DNA from: Bacteroides sp. CAG:530 | GTDB lineage: Bacteria; Bacteroidota; Bacteroidia; Bacteroidales; Bacteroidaceae | DNA length: 16,065 nucleotides | Assembly (NCBI GenBank): GCA_000434735.1 | Contig: FR881206.1 | Span: 1-16,065, forward strand | Direction of reading: 5' to 3' | Shown: positions 1 to 7,186 of the stretch, in pieces | How positions within the stretch are numbered: position 1 is the stretch's first letter | Layout: every line of letters begins with the position of its first letter | Program-made: the position numbers and the translations under genes | Notes under the pieces: model-generated | Seen by the model: only the letters and a program-made list of their open reading frames with translations | Database searches by the model: none | Told to the model about the DNA's origin: nothing

Positions 1-134
1 TAAGTCAGCAGAGCAGGGAAATGCGCTTGCTCAGTGTAATTTGGGGGCTTGTTATTATAAAGGTCTTGGTGTCTCTCAAGACTACAATGAAGCAGTAAAG
101 TGGTATCGTAAGTCAGCAGAGCAGGGAAATGCGC
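1..134 (+). repeat. Tandem DNA repeat inside the Sel1 gene (26 bp identical, 108 bp period)
   Basis: Bases 1-26 and 109-134 are identical (starting TAAGTCAGCAGAGCAGGGAA). The 108 bp period equals 36 codons, which is one Sel1 unit. The same peptide, KSAEQGNA, is encoded in each copy. The identity extends to silent positions, so it reflects recent duplication or gene conversion and not only protein constraint. More copies may lie upstream of the window. Confidence 0.85.
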
Positions 135-250
135 CTGCCCAAAATAATTTGGGAGATTGCTACGAATATGGTCGTGGTGTTCCTATAGATATTGAAGAAG
201 CAAAAAAATGGCATCAGCGATTTTTATCTAACAAAAACAGAAATGAGTAA
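2..250 (+). CDS. Sel1-repeat (tetratricopeptide-like) protein, 3' end only
   Basis: The reading frame is open from the first bases of the window to TAA at 248-250, so the start lies upstream and only the last 82 residues are seen. The visible part carries Sel1-like repeats of about 36 residues, recognisable by AEQGNA.AQ.NLG and the G.GV..D..EA.KWY pattern. The last unit runs into a short basic tail ending in NKNRNE. Sel1 repeats form alpha-helical solenoids that act as protein-protein scaffolds; no catalytic activity is expected and the partner is unknown. Two neighbouring repeats are nearly identical at DNA level (26 identical bases 108 bp apart), which suggests recent internal duplication. 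The gene runs towards the minus-strand ABC operon. Family assignment is firm; function is not. Confidence 0.85.
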   Translation, partial: KSAEQGNALAQCNLGACYYKGLGVSQDYNEAVKWYRKSAEQGNAPAQNNLGDCYEYGRGVPIDIEEAKKWHQRFLSNKNRNE

Positions 251-392
251 GCAATCAGATGTGAGGAAACTGTCGTTCTTGGTCGTTTTGCCAATTACAA
301 AAAGACGAGGCATTGTTTGTTTCGGTATTCTTTTGATTTTTGTTGGATATATGATTGTTCTTTTATTCCCCGAAATAATAATCGAGTTCTGA
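243..392 (+). CDS. Possible small single-pass membrane protein (49 aa)
   Basis: An ATG at 243-245 lies inside the last codons of the Sel1 gene (overlap ATGAGTAA), an arrangement typical of translational coupling. The frame runs 49 residues to TGA at 390-392. It has a basic N-terminal third (KRRG near residue 22) followed by one strongly hydrophobic stretch of about 20 residues (VCFGILLIFVGYMIVLLFP), as in small inner-membrane proteins with the N-terminus inside. Its last 30 bp overlap the 3' end of the convergent ABC ATPase gene. I recognise no family. It could be a chance frame, but the coupling overlap together with the membrane-helix pattern makes it worth listing. Confidence 0.38.
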   Translation: MSKQSDVRKLSFLVVLPITKRRGIVCFGILLIFVGYMIVLLFPEIIIEF

Positions 393-1064
393 TTTAGCAT
401 TGCCGTCAGAATTATCGATGTCTTTTATAATAATTCCGTGCTCCAGCAAGATAATACGCTCGCATAACTCGGTGATTTGGTTCAGATTATGGCTGGATAT
501 TATTATTGTGGCACCGGTAGACTGATTATAGTCTTTTATCAGATGCTTCAGTGCGACTTGCGATGAGGGGTCTAGAAAGTTGAACGGCTCATCAAGCAAT
601 ACCAACTGCGGATTATGCAGAAGTGCAGCTACTATACCCGTCTTCTGCTTGTTGCCTGCCGAAAGGTTTCGGATAAGTTTTGAAGCCGATAGTATTTCTT
701 CGCCTAAGAAATGAGAGAATCGTGTAATTCGCTCATCGATAGTCTGTTTGTCGATGCCGCAAATCTTGCCGATGAAATGGAAATACTCTTCGGGAGTAAG
801 ATAATCTATCAGAAAACTATCGTCGATATAAGCCCCCACTTTTTCTTTCCAAGCTTCGCTGCGGGCTACGTCGATACCGTCTATTTGTACTGAGCCGCAG
901 TCCGCCTTTATTAAATCCAGCATCAGGCGGAATAGAGTAGTCTTTCCGGCACCGTTATTCCCTGCTAATCCTATTACGCCTCCATCGCTGATGCGGAAGT
1001 CGGCAATATCGAGTGCAGTGGTGTTATTATAACTTTTCTTCAGGTCTCTGATGATTGTTTCCAT
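363..1064 (-). CDS. ABC transporter ATP-binding protein
   Basis: A 233-residue nucleotide-binding subunit that should couple ATP hydrolysis to the membrane protein encoded just upstream. Visible motifs are Walker A GNNGAGKTT (residues 35-43), signature LSAGN (134-138), Walker B LVLLDEP with the catalytic Glu (154-160), D-loop LDP (164-166) and the switch His of SSH (192). The Q-loop position reads YIDD, with an acidic residue instead of Gln; acidic residues also occur there in BcrA-like ABC-2 ATPases. The length is that of a single-domain ABC-2 exporter ATPase. It starts 26 bp after the DUF5687 gene stops, so the two are probably cotranscribed and form one transporter. The substrate cannot be told from sequence. 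Its 3' end overlaps a possible small plus-strand gene. Confidence 0.93.
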   Translation of the reverse strand: METIIRDLKKSYNNTTALDIADFRISDGGVIGLAGNNGAGKTTLFRLMLDLIKADCGSVQIDGIDVARSEAWKEKVGAYIDDSFLIDYLTPEEYFHFIGKICGIDKQTIDERITRFSHFLGEEILSASKLIRNLSAGNKQKTGIVAALLHNPQLVLLDEPFNFLDPSSQVALKHLIKDYNQSTGATIIISSHNLNQITELCERIILLEHGIIIKDIDNSDGNAKSELDYYFGE

Positions 1065-1090
1065 CTTTAAATTATCGGTTTATAATGTTT

Positions 1091-2572
1091 CTATTTAGAA
1101 CTTCTGAATCCCTCCATATTCTGGTAACGGCGCTTCATCATACGGGTATATATATTATGTATCCATAAACGATGGGTAGCGAATCCGGCTATACCTAATA
1201 TAATGAATAACACATAAGCCGTATCTTCATTAAAGCAGAAAATAAGTATCTTACAGATTAATAACGGCACGAAAAGTGCGGCTAATACAGTTACCGACTG
1301 CCATGTAGTGTTTTCTCGCTTCTTCACGATAGCTCCGGCATTTAGAGGACTCGTAGTATTGTTATATACTGCCATTTGCATCAGTCCGCAGAATACAATT
1401 CCCATGGTGAACGACATGTATGCCACGGACATAAGTAGCGGAATCTTTTCCAAACCTACAGCTATCATGCATAGAGAAAAAGGAAGTATCAAAAGGATGC
1501 ACTGAATGTAGTATTTAGCGCAAAGCATGTAATAGATACTTTCTTTATGCACCATCAGTCCGTCTATATAATTACCTTCGGTCGACATGATTTGTGGTAG
1601 CGACATAACTCCTAAAATGCAGAAACAGTATAGACATACAAACTGCTGCATGTAGTTCTCTTGATATAAATCGGCTGTAAGCGCCGCTATGAATAAGCAT
1701 GTCACAAAGATAGCACTCCAGAAACGGGTGCGAGGTCTTTTGTTGCGTGATATCTGTTTTACTTCCAGAAGCATGTATTCGCCTATGCCACCAATGTTTT
1801 CCAAGAAAGCAAAAACCTTGATTCGTCTTGCCCGGTAGCTGTCGTTTGCCGATATCTCTTTATAGACAGATGCCATCTGTATTCTGTAGTTAAGGTAGAA
1901 AAGTAAGGCTATAAGTGCGATTACGATAGCGAAAGCCCATACTTTACATAAGATAAATCCTTCTGCCAGATACATGAATGCGGTGCTTGTATACTGTGTA
2001 TGAGGCAAGACTTCTGCTAAGATAAGTGGCAGATATACAAAGCACGAAAACAGTATATAGATAAATCGTTGGCGTTTAAGCACGCATATCAGCATACTCC
2101 AATAGCTGTTCATTACCATCAGCATCCATATGCCTAATAAATATCCCGTTACTCCGGAAAAGCCGTAGAACTGGGTTATGGTAAGCAAGGCAAAGGGAAT
2201 AAAGAAAAACATCCAGAACAGATTGAAAGGCTGAAAGATTCTGCGGAGCAGAAAGCAAACCATCGTCTTTCGGCGCGAAATAGGGAGCAGGAGGTAAGGA
2301 CGTATCTCTTGTGCAGGGGTAGGGAATGTAAATCGGATAATGAAATCGACGAAAAGTATCAATGCCAAACCTTTGTTCAGCATGTGATAGGGTTCCATCC
2401 CCGGCCATTCGGCTCTAAAAAGAGAGGGCAACATAGCCCCTAAGAATAGGAGATATGTTGCCCAAAATGCAATAGACAGAAAAATCAGGATTCGGGCAAA
2501 TGTTTCTTTGTCGCGTGTAAGGTTACGTGACATCTCTACCCGTCGATTTTTCAGTATATCGAAATATAGCAT
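1091..2572 (-). CDS. DUF5687 family membrane protein, ABC transporter permease
   Basis: A 493-residue polytopic membrane protein. Hydrophobic segments are spread over the whole length (for example ILIFLSIAFWATYLLFLGAM near the N-terminus and VTVLAALFVPLLICKILIF near the C-terminus), separated by short basic loops. It matches what I know of the Bacteroidetes family DUF5687, whose members lie beside ABC ATPases and are thought to be the permease half of an ABC-2-like exporter. The N-terminus (LKNRRVEMSRNLTRDKE) is cytoplasmic-looking. Its ATG follows the M16 peptidase stop by only 4 bp, so its ribosome-binding region lies inside the peptidase gene and translation is probably coupled. The ATPase gene follows after 26 bp. 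An internal Met at residue 14 is an alternative start. The substrate is unknown. Confidence 0.85.
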   Translation of the reverse strand: MLYFDILKNRRVEMSRNLTRDKETFARILIFLSIAFWATYLLFLGAMLPSLFRAEWPGMEPYHMLNKGLALILFVDFIIRFTFPTPAQEIRPYLLLPISRRKTMVCFLLRRIFQPFNLFWMFFFIPFALLTITQFYGFSGVTGYLLGIWMLMVMNSYWSMLICVLKRQRFIYILFSCFVYLPLILAEVLPHTQYTSTAFMYLAEGFILCKVWAFAIVIALIALLFYLNYRIQMASVYKEISANDSYRARRIKVFAFLENIGGIGEYMLLEVKQISRNKRPRTRFWSAIFVTCLFIAALTADLYQENYMQQFVCLYCFCILGVMSLPQIMSTEGNYIDGLMVHKESIYYMLCAKYYIQCILLILPFSLCMIAVGLEKIPLLMSVAYMSFTMGIVFCGLMQMAVYNNTTSPLNAGAIVKKRENTTWQSVTVLAALFVPLLICKILIFCFNEDTAYVLFIILGIAGFATHRLWIHNIYTRMMKRRYQNMEGFRSSK

Positions 2573-2576
2573 AACA

Positions 2577-5396
2577 TTAGTCGATGTTGCCCGAAGTCAT
2601 GCTAACTTCTATGCGGTTCTTCTGTGCGAAGAATTTCTTGGCGAACTTCTTCAAGTCGGCTGCTGTGATGCTGCTGATAATCTTATCAAGACCTGTAGCG
2701 TTGTCAACACCTTCCCAGTAATAAGCGTAAAGAGCAGACATCCAGAATCCGTTTTCTTTCTGGTTAGCCTCGAAGTTCTTCATCATATATTCTTTTACTT
2801 TCTTCAAGTTCTCAGCGTTAGGACCGTTAGCTATGAAGTCGTTCATACCCTTGTCAATCAGCTCAACCATTCTTGCACGTCTGTCAGGGTCGGTATCAAA
2901 GCTGATTTCCATAGTAGCCTGCTGAGTTGGATACTTGCTTACGCTTCCAGAAACGCCTACTCCGTATGTTCCGCCTTCTTGTTCACGTACGGTGTCTGTA
3001 TATTCCATAGTGAGCAACTGCGACAAGATATTCATCATGATTTTGTTCTTGATGTTATATTCGCATTTACCGCTGCGTACTATGCATACAGTAGCTTTCT
3101 TGGTTTCCAAATCTTTGTGGAACACATTCTTATGTATACCCTTCTGAACGTCTAAGTTGACATTACGGAAGTTCTCTTTCAGATTCAATGAAGGCAGTGA
3201 ACCGAGGTATTTCTCAATCAACGGAATCATCTTCTCTTCATCGATGTTACCTACGAAGATGAATGTAAATCCGCTTGCATCTTTGAATCGGTTTGCATAC
3301 ATATCCATGATTTTCTGATAATCAAGCTGGTCTACCATGTCTGCCTTTAAGCGTGCAGAACGAGGATTGTCGCCATACAAAGTCTTGTTCAAAGTATCAA
3401 CCAAAGCGATTTTTGGGTTGGCTTCTACATTTTCCAACTGTGCTTTCATTCTGTTCTTGAATGATTCGAAAGCAGCCTCGTCTTTGCGCGGAGCGGTAAA
3501 GTTAAGGTATGTAAGCTGCATCATAGTCTCGAAGTCCTTAGGAGCACAGCTGCCGTTTACGGCTTCAGTAAGAGTACGTACAGAAGCAGAAGTAGAAGCT
3601 ACTTTTCCTGCCAAGACTTTAGGCAATTCAATTGCGCTGAACTTGCCCCATCCGCCTAATCCTACTACACGGTCGATCATTCCGAACTGAATAGCGTCTT
3701 TATCGTCGAACAAAGAGTTACCTCCGTTGCTGAACGACTGCATTCTGATTTCATCGGCCTTGAAAGTTGTAGGTTTCAAAACTACGCGAACACCGTTGCT
3801 AAGAGTAAGTACCTTAGAGTCGAAAATGCCGTTTTCAGTCTTTACAACTTTGCCGCCCTTCAGTTCTTCACTGATAAGAGGTTCGTTAGAAACCTTGTCT
3901 GCGTACGGTTCCAGCTTTTCGTTCTTCACGTCGTTAAGGACTTTCTGTATGTCGGCTTCGGTAGGAAGTTTAACGCCTGGTTTGTCGGGCAAGAAGAGAC
4001 CTACTACCATGTTACTGTCTGTAACTAATGTCTGGAATATTCTGTTTACAGACTCTACTGGCAGATTAGGAACAATCTGCGACATGATAGCATATTCCTG
4101 CTCGATGCTTGGGATAGGCTCGCCTTCGATGAAGTTAGTTACATACTCTTTTACAATCTGTGCGTTCTTCATCTTGTTACGCTCATTGTATACTTTTTCG
4201 AGTATACTCATATAGTTAGCTTTGAAGCGTGCGAATTCTCCTTCGGTAAATCCGAATCTGTGTGCACGTTCAAACTCGCGCATCAAAGCGGCAAAACCTG
4301 TTTCGATATGGCCTTCCTTACAAGTAACCATTCCGGTAAAAGCTTTTTTAGTCTTAGCTATCAGGAAATCACCGTCTTGTGCACCGGCACCGATAAACGG
4401 CGGGTTGGCAAGTTGTGTCATTTCGTCCAAGCGGTCGCTAAGCATGCTTTCGGCAGCTCCTACAGCAAACTTGTAAGCAAGATATGCTATTGTATTCTTC
4501 TGCTCTTCAGGGAACGGTTCGTGCTTGTGGAATACGTATACAGTGTTAGCCTGTTGTTCCTTATCTTTAGAGATGCTAATGATAGTTTCCTTGTTGTCTG
4601 GCACAGAAGCATATTCGCGTTTCGCAGCGTTTTCGGGCATCTTGATAGGAGAGAAGAGAGCTTTAATTTTAGCTTCAATCTGATCTACGTCGATGTCACC
4701 TACAACAATGATACCTTGCTGGTCTGGACGATACCATTTTTCATAATAGTCGCGCAGAACCTGATAAGGGAAGTTATCTACTACTTCCATCAATCCGATA
4801 GGCAAACGATAAGCATATTTACTGTTGCTCAGCATTTTCGGGAATGCAGAATCGTACATACGTAGCATAGCTCCGTTACGTGTACGCCATTCTTCGTGAA
4901 TAACGCCACGTTCTTTGTCTATTTCTTTCGGTTCAAGAAGCAAATCGTCAGCCCAGTCGTGCAAGATAAGCAAGCAAGAGTCGATAATACCCTCACGAAT
5001 GACTGGAACGTCCGAGATGTTATAAACGGTTTCGTCTATAGATGTATAAGCGTTCAGGTTGGCACCGAATTTAACGCCGATGGTTTCCAGATACTCTCTC
5101 AAAGTGTTTCCGGGGAAATGCTTTGTTCCGTTGAAGCACATGTGCTCAAGGAAGTGAGCCAATCCGCGTTGGTTGTCATTTTCCAATATAGAACCCACTT
5201 TCTGTGCGATGTAGAATTCAGCTTGCTTTTTAGGCAATGCGTTGTGACGGATGTAATAAGTCAGTCCATTATCCAGCTTACCGATTCTTACTTGCGGGTC
5301 GGTAGGTAGTTGAGGCAATTGGTGCTGTGCAAAAGCGGCAGTTGTGCCTGCTACAAATGCAAAGACAATAAGTGCCTTTCTAAATAGTTTTTTCAT
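2577..5396 (-). CDS. M16 family zinc metallopeptidase (pitrilysin/insulinase type), secreted
   Basis: A 939-residue peptidase with a signal peptide (about residues 1-23, cleavage likely after AFA), so it acts in the periplasm or at the envelope. The inverted zinc motif HFLEH is at 81-85, with Glu84 as catalytic base and His81/His85 as ligands. The third ligand is Glu162, 77 residues after His85 as in pitrilysin. The second half carries the M16C fold, including the Arg804/Tyr811 pair (REQEGGTY) that positions substrate in this family. Both halves lie in one chain, and the length of about 940 is normal for the long Bacteroidetes form. The catalytic half is intact. It starts 46 bp after trxB stops, with no TAnnTTTG element between them, so it probably shares the trxB transcript. 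The substrate is likely short peptides; the exact role is unknown. Confidence 0.93.
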   Translation of the reverse strand: MKKLFRKALIVFAFVAGTTAAFAQHQLPQLPTDPQVRIGKLDNGLTYYIRHNALPKKQAEFYIAQKVGSILENDNQRGLAHFLEHMCFNGTKHFPGNTLREYLETIGVKFGANLNAYTSIDETVYNISDVPVIREGIIDSCLLILHDWADDLLLEPKEIDKERGVIHEEWRTRNGAMLRMYDSAFPKMLSNSKYAYRLPIGLMEVVDNFPYQVLRDYYEKWYRPDQQGIIVVGDIDVDQIEAKIKALFSPIKMPENAAKREYASVPDNKETIISISKDKEQQANTVYVFHKHEPFPEEQKNTIAYLAYKFAVGAAESMLSDRLDEMTQLANPPFIGAGAQDGDFLIAKTKKAFTGMVTCKEGHIETGFAALMREFERAHRFGFTEGEFARFKANYMSILEKVYNERNKMKNAQIVKEYVTNFIEGEPIPSIEQEYAIMSQIVPNLPVESVNRIFQTLVTDSNMVVGLFLPDKPGVKLPTEADIQKVLNDVKNEKLEPYADKVSNEPLISEELKGGKVVKTENGIFDSKVLTLSNGVRVVLKPTTFKADEIRMQSFSNGGNSLFDDKDAIQFGMIDRVVGLGGWGKFSAIELPKVLAGKVASTSASVRTLTEAVNGSCAPKDFETMMQLTYLNFTAPRKDEAAFESFKNRMKAQLENVEANPKIALVDTLNKTLYGDNPRSARLKADMVDQLDYQKIMDMYANRFKDASGFTFIFVGNIDEEKMIPLIEKYLGSLPSLNLKENFRNVNLDVQKGIHKNVFHKDLETKKATVCIVRSGKCEYNIKNKIMMNILSQLLTMEYTDTVREQEGGTYGVGVSGSVSKYPTQQATMEISFDTDPDRRARMVELIDKGMNDFIANGPNAENLKKVKEYMMKNFEANQKENGFWMSALYAYYWEGVDNATGLDKIISSITAADLKKFAKKFFAQKNRIEVSMTSGNID

Positions 5397-5442
5397 AAAG
5401 TTGTATAATTGATATAAATGTGTCTTATTAGTGTTTGGGCAA

Positions 5443-6396
5443 TTAGCGTTCTAACAGTCCGTTGGCAGAAAGATAACGCTCTACCTCGATAGCCGCCTTA
5501 CATCCGCTTCCTGCAGCGGTGATTGCTTGGCGGTAGTGCGGGTCGGCTACATCGCCTGCTGCGAATACTCCCGGAATGCCTGTGCGTGGGCTGCCTTCTT
5601 CAGTCAGGATGTATCCTACTTCGTCGGTCTTTACCCATGGTTTGAAGATAGCAGAGTTAGGCTGGTGTCCGATAGCCAAGAAGAATCCGTCGATGGCTAT
5701 ATCGTAGCGTTCTTCGTCGGGCTCGCCCATGCGTTTTACTACGTGCATGCCTTCTACGCCGTTGTCGCCATACAGTCCTACTGCGTTATGCTCGAACAAA
5801 ACTGTGATTTTTGGGTGATTCAGCACTCTTTCCTGCATGATTTTTGAAGCGCGCAAGAACGGCTTGCGTACTACCAAGTAAACCTGACGAGCCAAACCTG
5901 CCAAGTAGATAGCTTCTTCGCAAGCAGTGTCGCCACCACCTACTACAGCTACCACTTTCTTACGATAGAAGAAACCGTCGCAAGTAGCGCATGCGCTTAC
6001 TCCCATGCCGGCATATTTCTTTTCGTCTTCTAATCCTAAGTATTTAGCGGTTGCGCCGGTAGAAATAATGACTGTGTCGGCAGTTATTTCTTTTTCGTCG
6101 TCAACAATAAAAGTGTAAGGAGTTTTGCTTAAATCAGCTTTAGTGATGATACCTGTACGTATTTCAGTGCCGAAACGTTCTGCTTGTTTGCGCAAGTCGT
6201 CCATCAGCACAGGTCCTGTAACGCCTTCAGGATATCCTGGGAAGTTTTCAACTTCTGTAGTGATTGTCAATTGGCCGCCAGGCTGTATTCCTTCATAAAG
6301 AACAGGAGCTATATTAGCTCGGCTGGTGTAGATTGCTGCCGTGTATCCGGCTGGGCCTGATCCGATAATCAGACATTTTACATGTTCTGTTGCCAT
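5443..6396 (-). CDS. trxB: Thioredoxin reductase (NADPH)
   Basis: A 317-residue FAD enzyme that transfers electrons from NADPH to thioredoxin in the cytoplasm. The FAD-binding motif GSGPAG is at residues 12-17, the redox-active pair CATC is Cys136/Cys139 (135/138 in E. coli) and the NADPH-binding GGGDTA is at 153-158. A second FAD motif, GVFAAGDVAD, lies near the C-terminus. I start at ATG 6394-6396 (MATEHVK). The frame stays open 30 codons further upstream, but those codons overlap the -7 element and leader hairpin and are unlike any TrxB N-terminus. It is the first gene of a minus-strand series with an M16 peptidase and an ABC pair. Identification is firm. Confidence 0.96.
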   Translation of the reverse strand: MATEHVKCLIIGSGPAGYTAAIYTSRANIAPVLYEGIQPGGQLTITTEVENFPGYPEGVTGPVLMDDLRKQAERFGTEIRTGIITKADLSKTPYTFIVDDEKEITADTVIISTGATAKYLGLEDEKKYAGMGVSACATCDGFFYRKKVVAVVGGGDTACEEAIYLAGLARQVYLVVRKPFLRASKIMQERVLNHPKITVLFEHNAVGLYGDNGVEGMHVVKRMGEPDEERYDIAIDGFFLAIGHQPNSAIFKPWVKTDEVGYILTEEGSPRTGIPGVFAAGDVADPHYRQAITAAGSGCKAAIEVERYLSANGLLER

Positions 6397-6425
6397 TATA
6401 TAAGTATTAAAGTTATATATCTTAT

Positions 6426-6464
6426 TATTGCTGTCACTGAATAAAACTCTCAATGACAGCAATA
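6426..6464 (-). promoter_or_regulatory. Stem-loop in the trxB 5' leader
   Basis: There is a perfect 11 bp inverted repeat (6426-6436 with 6454-6464; arm TATTGCTGTCA). One mismatch and three further pairs (6438-6440 with 6450-6452) continue the stem to a 9-base loop. It sits between the likely transcription start (about 6477) and the trxB ATG, ending about 30 bases before it. No T-run follows on the minus strand, so it is not a normal terminator for the lolA transcript. It may stabilise the message, control translation, or act as a DNA operator; I cannot tell which. Confidence 0.6.
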
Positions 6465-6483
6465 TTTTCATTACAATAACATG

Positions 6484-6491
6484 CAAAGATA
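6484..6491 (-). promoter_or_regulatory. Bacteroides-type -7 element of the trxB promoter
   Basis: On the minus strand this reads TATCTTTG, a full match to TAnnTTTG, followed by CA as at the other promoters in this window. Transcription would start near 6477, giving a leader of about 80 bases. I see no good -33 TTTG at the expected distance. It lies about 65 bp downstream of the lolA stop, so trxB need not rely on read-through from ftsK-lolA. Confidence 0.6.
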
Positions 6492-6557
6492 TGTGTTTTT
6501 TCTTAATACTTATTCCTTTTAGCTTTCTTTAAGTACGGGCAGAACTCATGCTTATAG

Positions 6558-7169
6558 TTATCTCATGTCCACAACTTCTGCTTTCGGATGCTTTTTGGTG
6601 TCGAAACGGAACGCTGATTCCGGTTGCTTGGACTGAGGGGTGTAGCTGCGTATGTTGAATGTCTGCGCATTCCCGTCGTGATCTTTTATGATGATGCGTA
6701 CTGGCGAATAGTTTTTCGAAAGCCATAGGCTGATAACCTTTATGTCGCCTTTTTGTTTTGGGGCGAGTGCAAGGTGGTAAGTCTTGTTTCCGTTTATGTT
6801 TTCTTCGCCTTTGTATCCATAGCGGAAGCGGGTGTTATAGGAGTTAATTATGGCGTACGGATTTATGGCTTCCAACTCTTCAGGGGTAGGAGAGGAGATG
6901 GTAACCTCATTATTCTGTTGCATATAGCTCCACTGAGTCTTTCCGTCGAACCAGCTTTCCACTCCTCCGCAGTTCAGGTAAAAGCAGTCGCCCTGCAGCA
7001 ACAGAGTTCCGGGTTGAGTGCCTTCAAATTGTATGCTTATACCTTGTGACTTCTTGTAATTTGCCGCAGCTTGGTCTAGTATCGACTTCGCTTTCTCCGC
7101 TTGTTGGGCGTGTAATGTGCCTCCACATGCGAGGCACAACCATATTAGTACAGATAATATATGTTTCAT
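6558..7169 (-). CDS. lolA: LolA-like outer-membrane lipoprotein carrier protein
   Basis: A 203-residue periplasmic protein. The signal peptide is residues 1-21 (MKHILSVLIWLCLACGGTLHA, cut before QQ). The mature part has the LolA layout: an N-terminal helix (ILDQAAANYKKSQGISIQFEG), then alternating beta strands including SWFDGKTQWSYMQQNNEV and a second half with WLSKNYSPVRIIIKDHDG. LolA-fold proteins carry lipoproteins from the inner to the outer membrane in a hydrophobic cavity; Bacteroidetes members are divergent, so exact equivalence to E. coli LolA is inferred. The Cys15 context (CLAC) is a poor lipobox, so I do not call it a lipoprotein. It starts 17 bp after the ftsK stop and is probably cotranscribed with it, an order similar to the ftsK-lolA order in E. 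coli. Confidence 0.85.
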   Translation of the reverse strand: MKHILSVLIWLCLACGGTLHAQQAEKAKSILDQAAANYKKSQGISIQFEGTQPGTLLLQGDCFYLNCGGVESWFDGKTQWSYMQQNNEVTISSPTPEELEAINPYAIINSYNTRFRYGYKGEENINGNKTYHLALAPKQKGDIKVISLWLSKNYSPVRIIIKDHDGNAQTFNIRSYTPQSKQPESAFRFDTKKHPKAEVVDMR

Positions 7170-7186
7170 AATGGCTTTTCTTTATG

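Noticed and set aside
2508..3155. 215-codon plus-strand frame over the 3' end of the M16 peptidase gene
   Set aside because: It is antisense to a conserved peptidase domain and its translation resembles no family; a shadow frame.
6426..6464. Hairpin read as terminator of the ftsK-lolA transcript
   Set aside because: No T-run follows on the minus strand, and the hairpin lies downstream of the trxB promoter element.
6397..6486. Upstream extension of trxB by 30 codons
   Set aside because: The added residues are not found in TrxB proteins and the DNA holds the -7 element and leader hairpin. ATG 6394-6396 gives the normal length and N-terminus.
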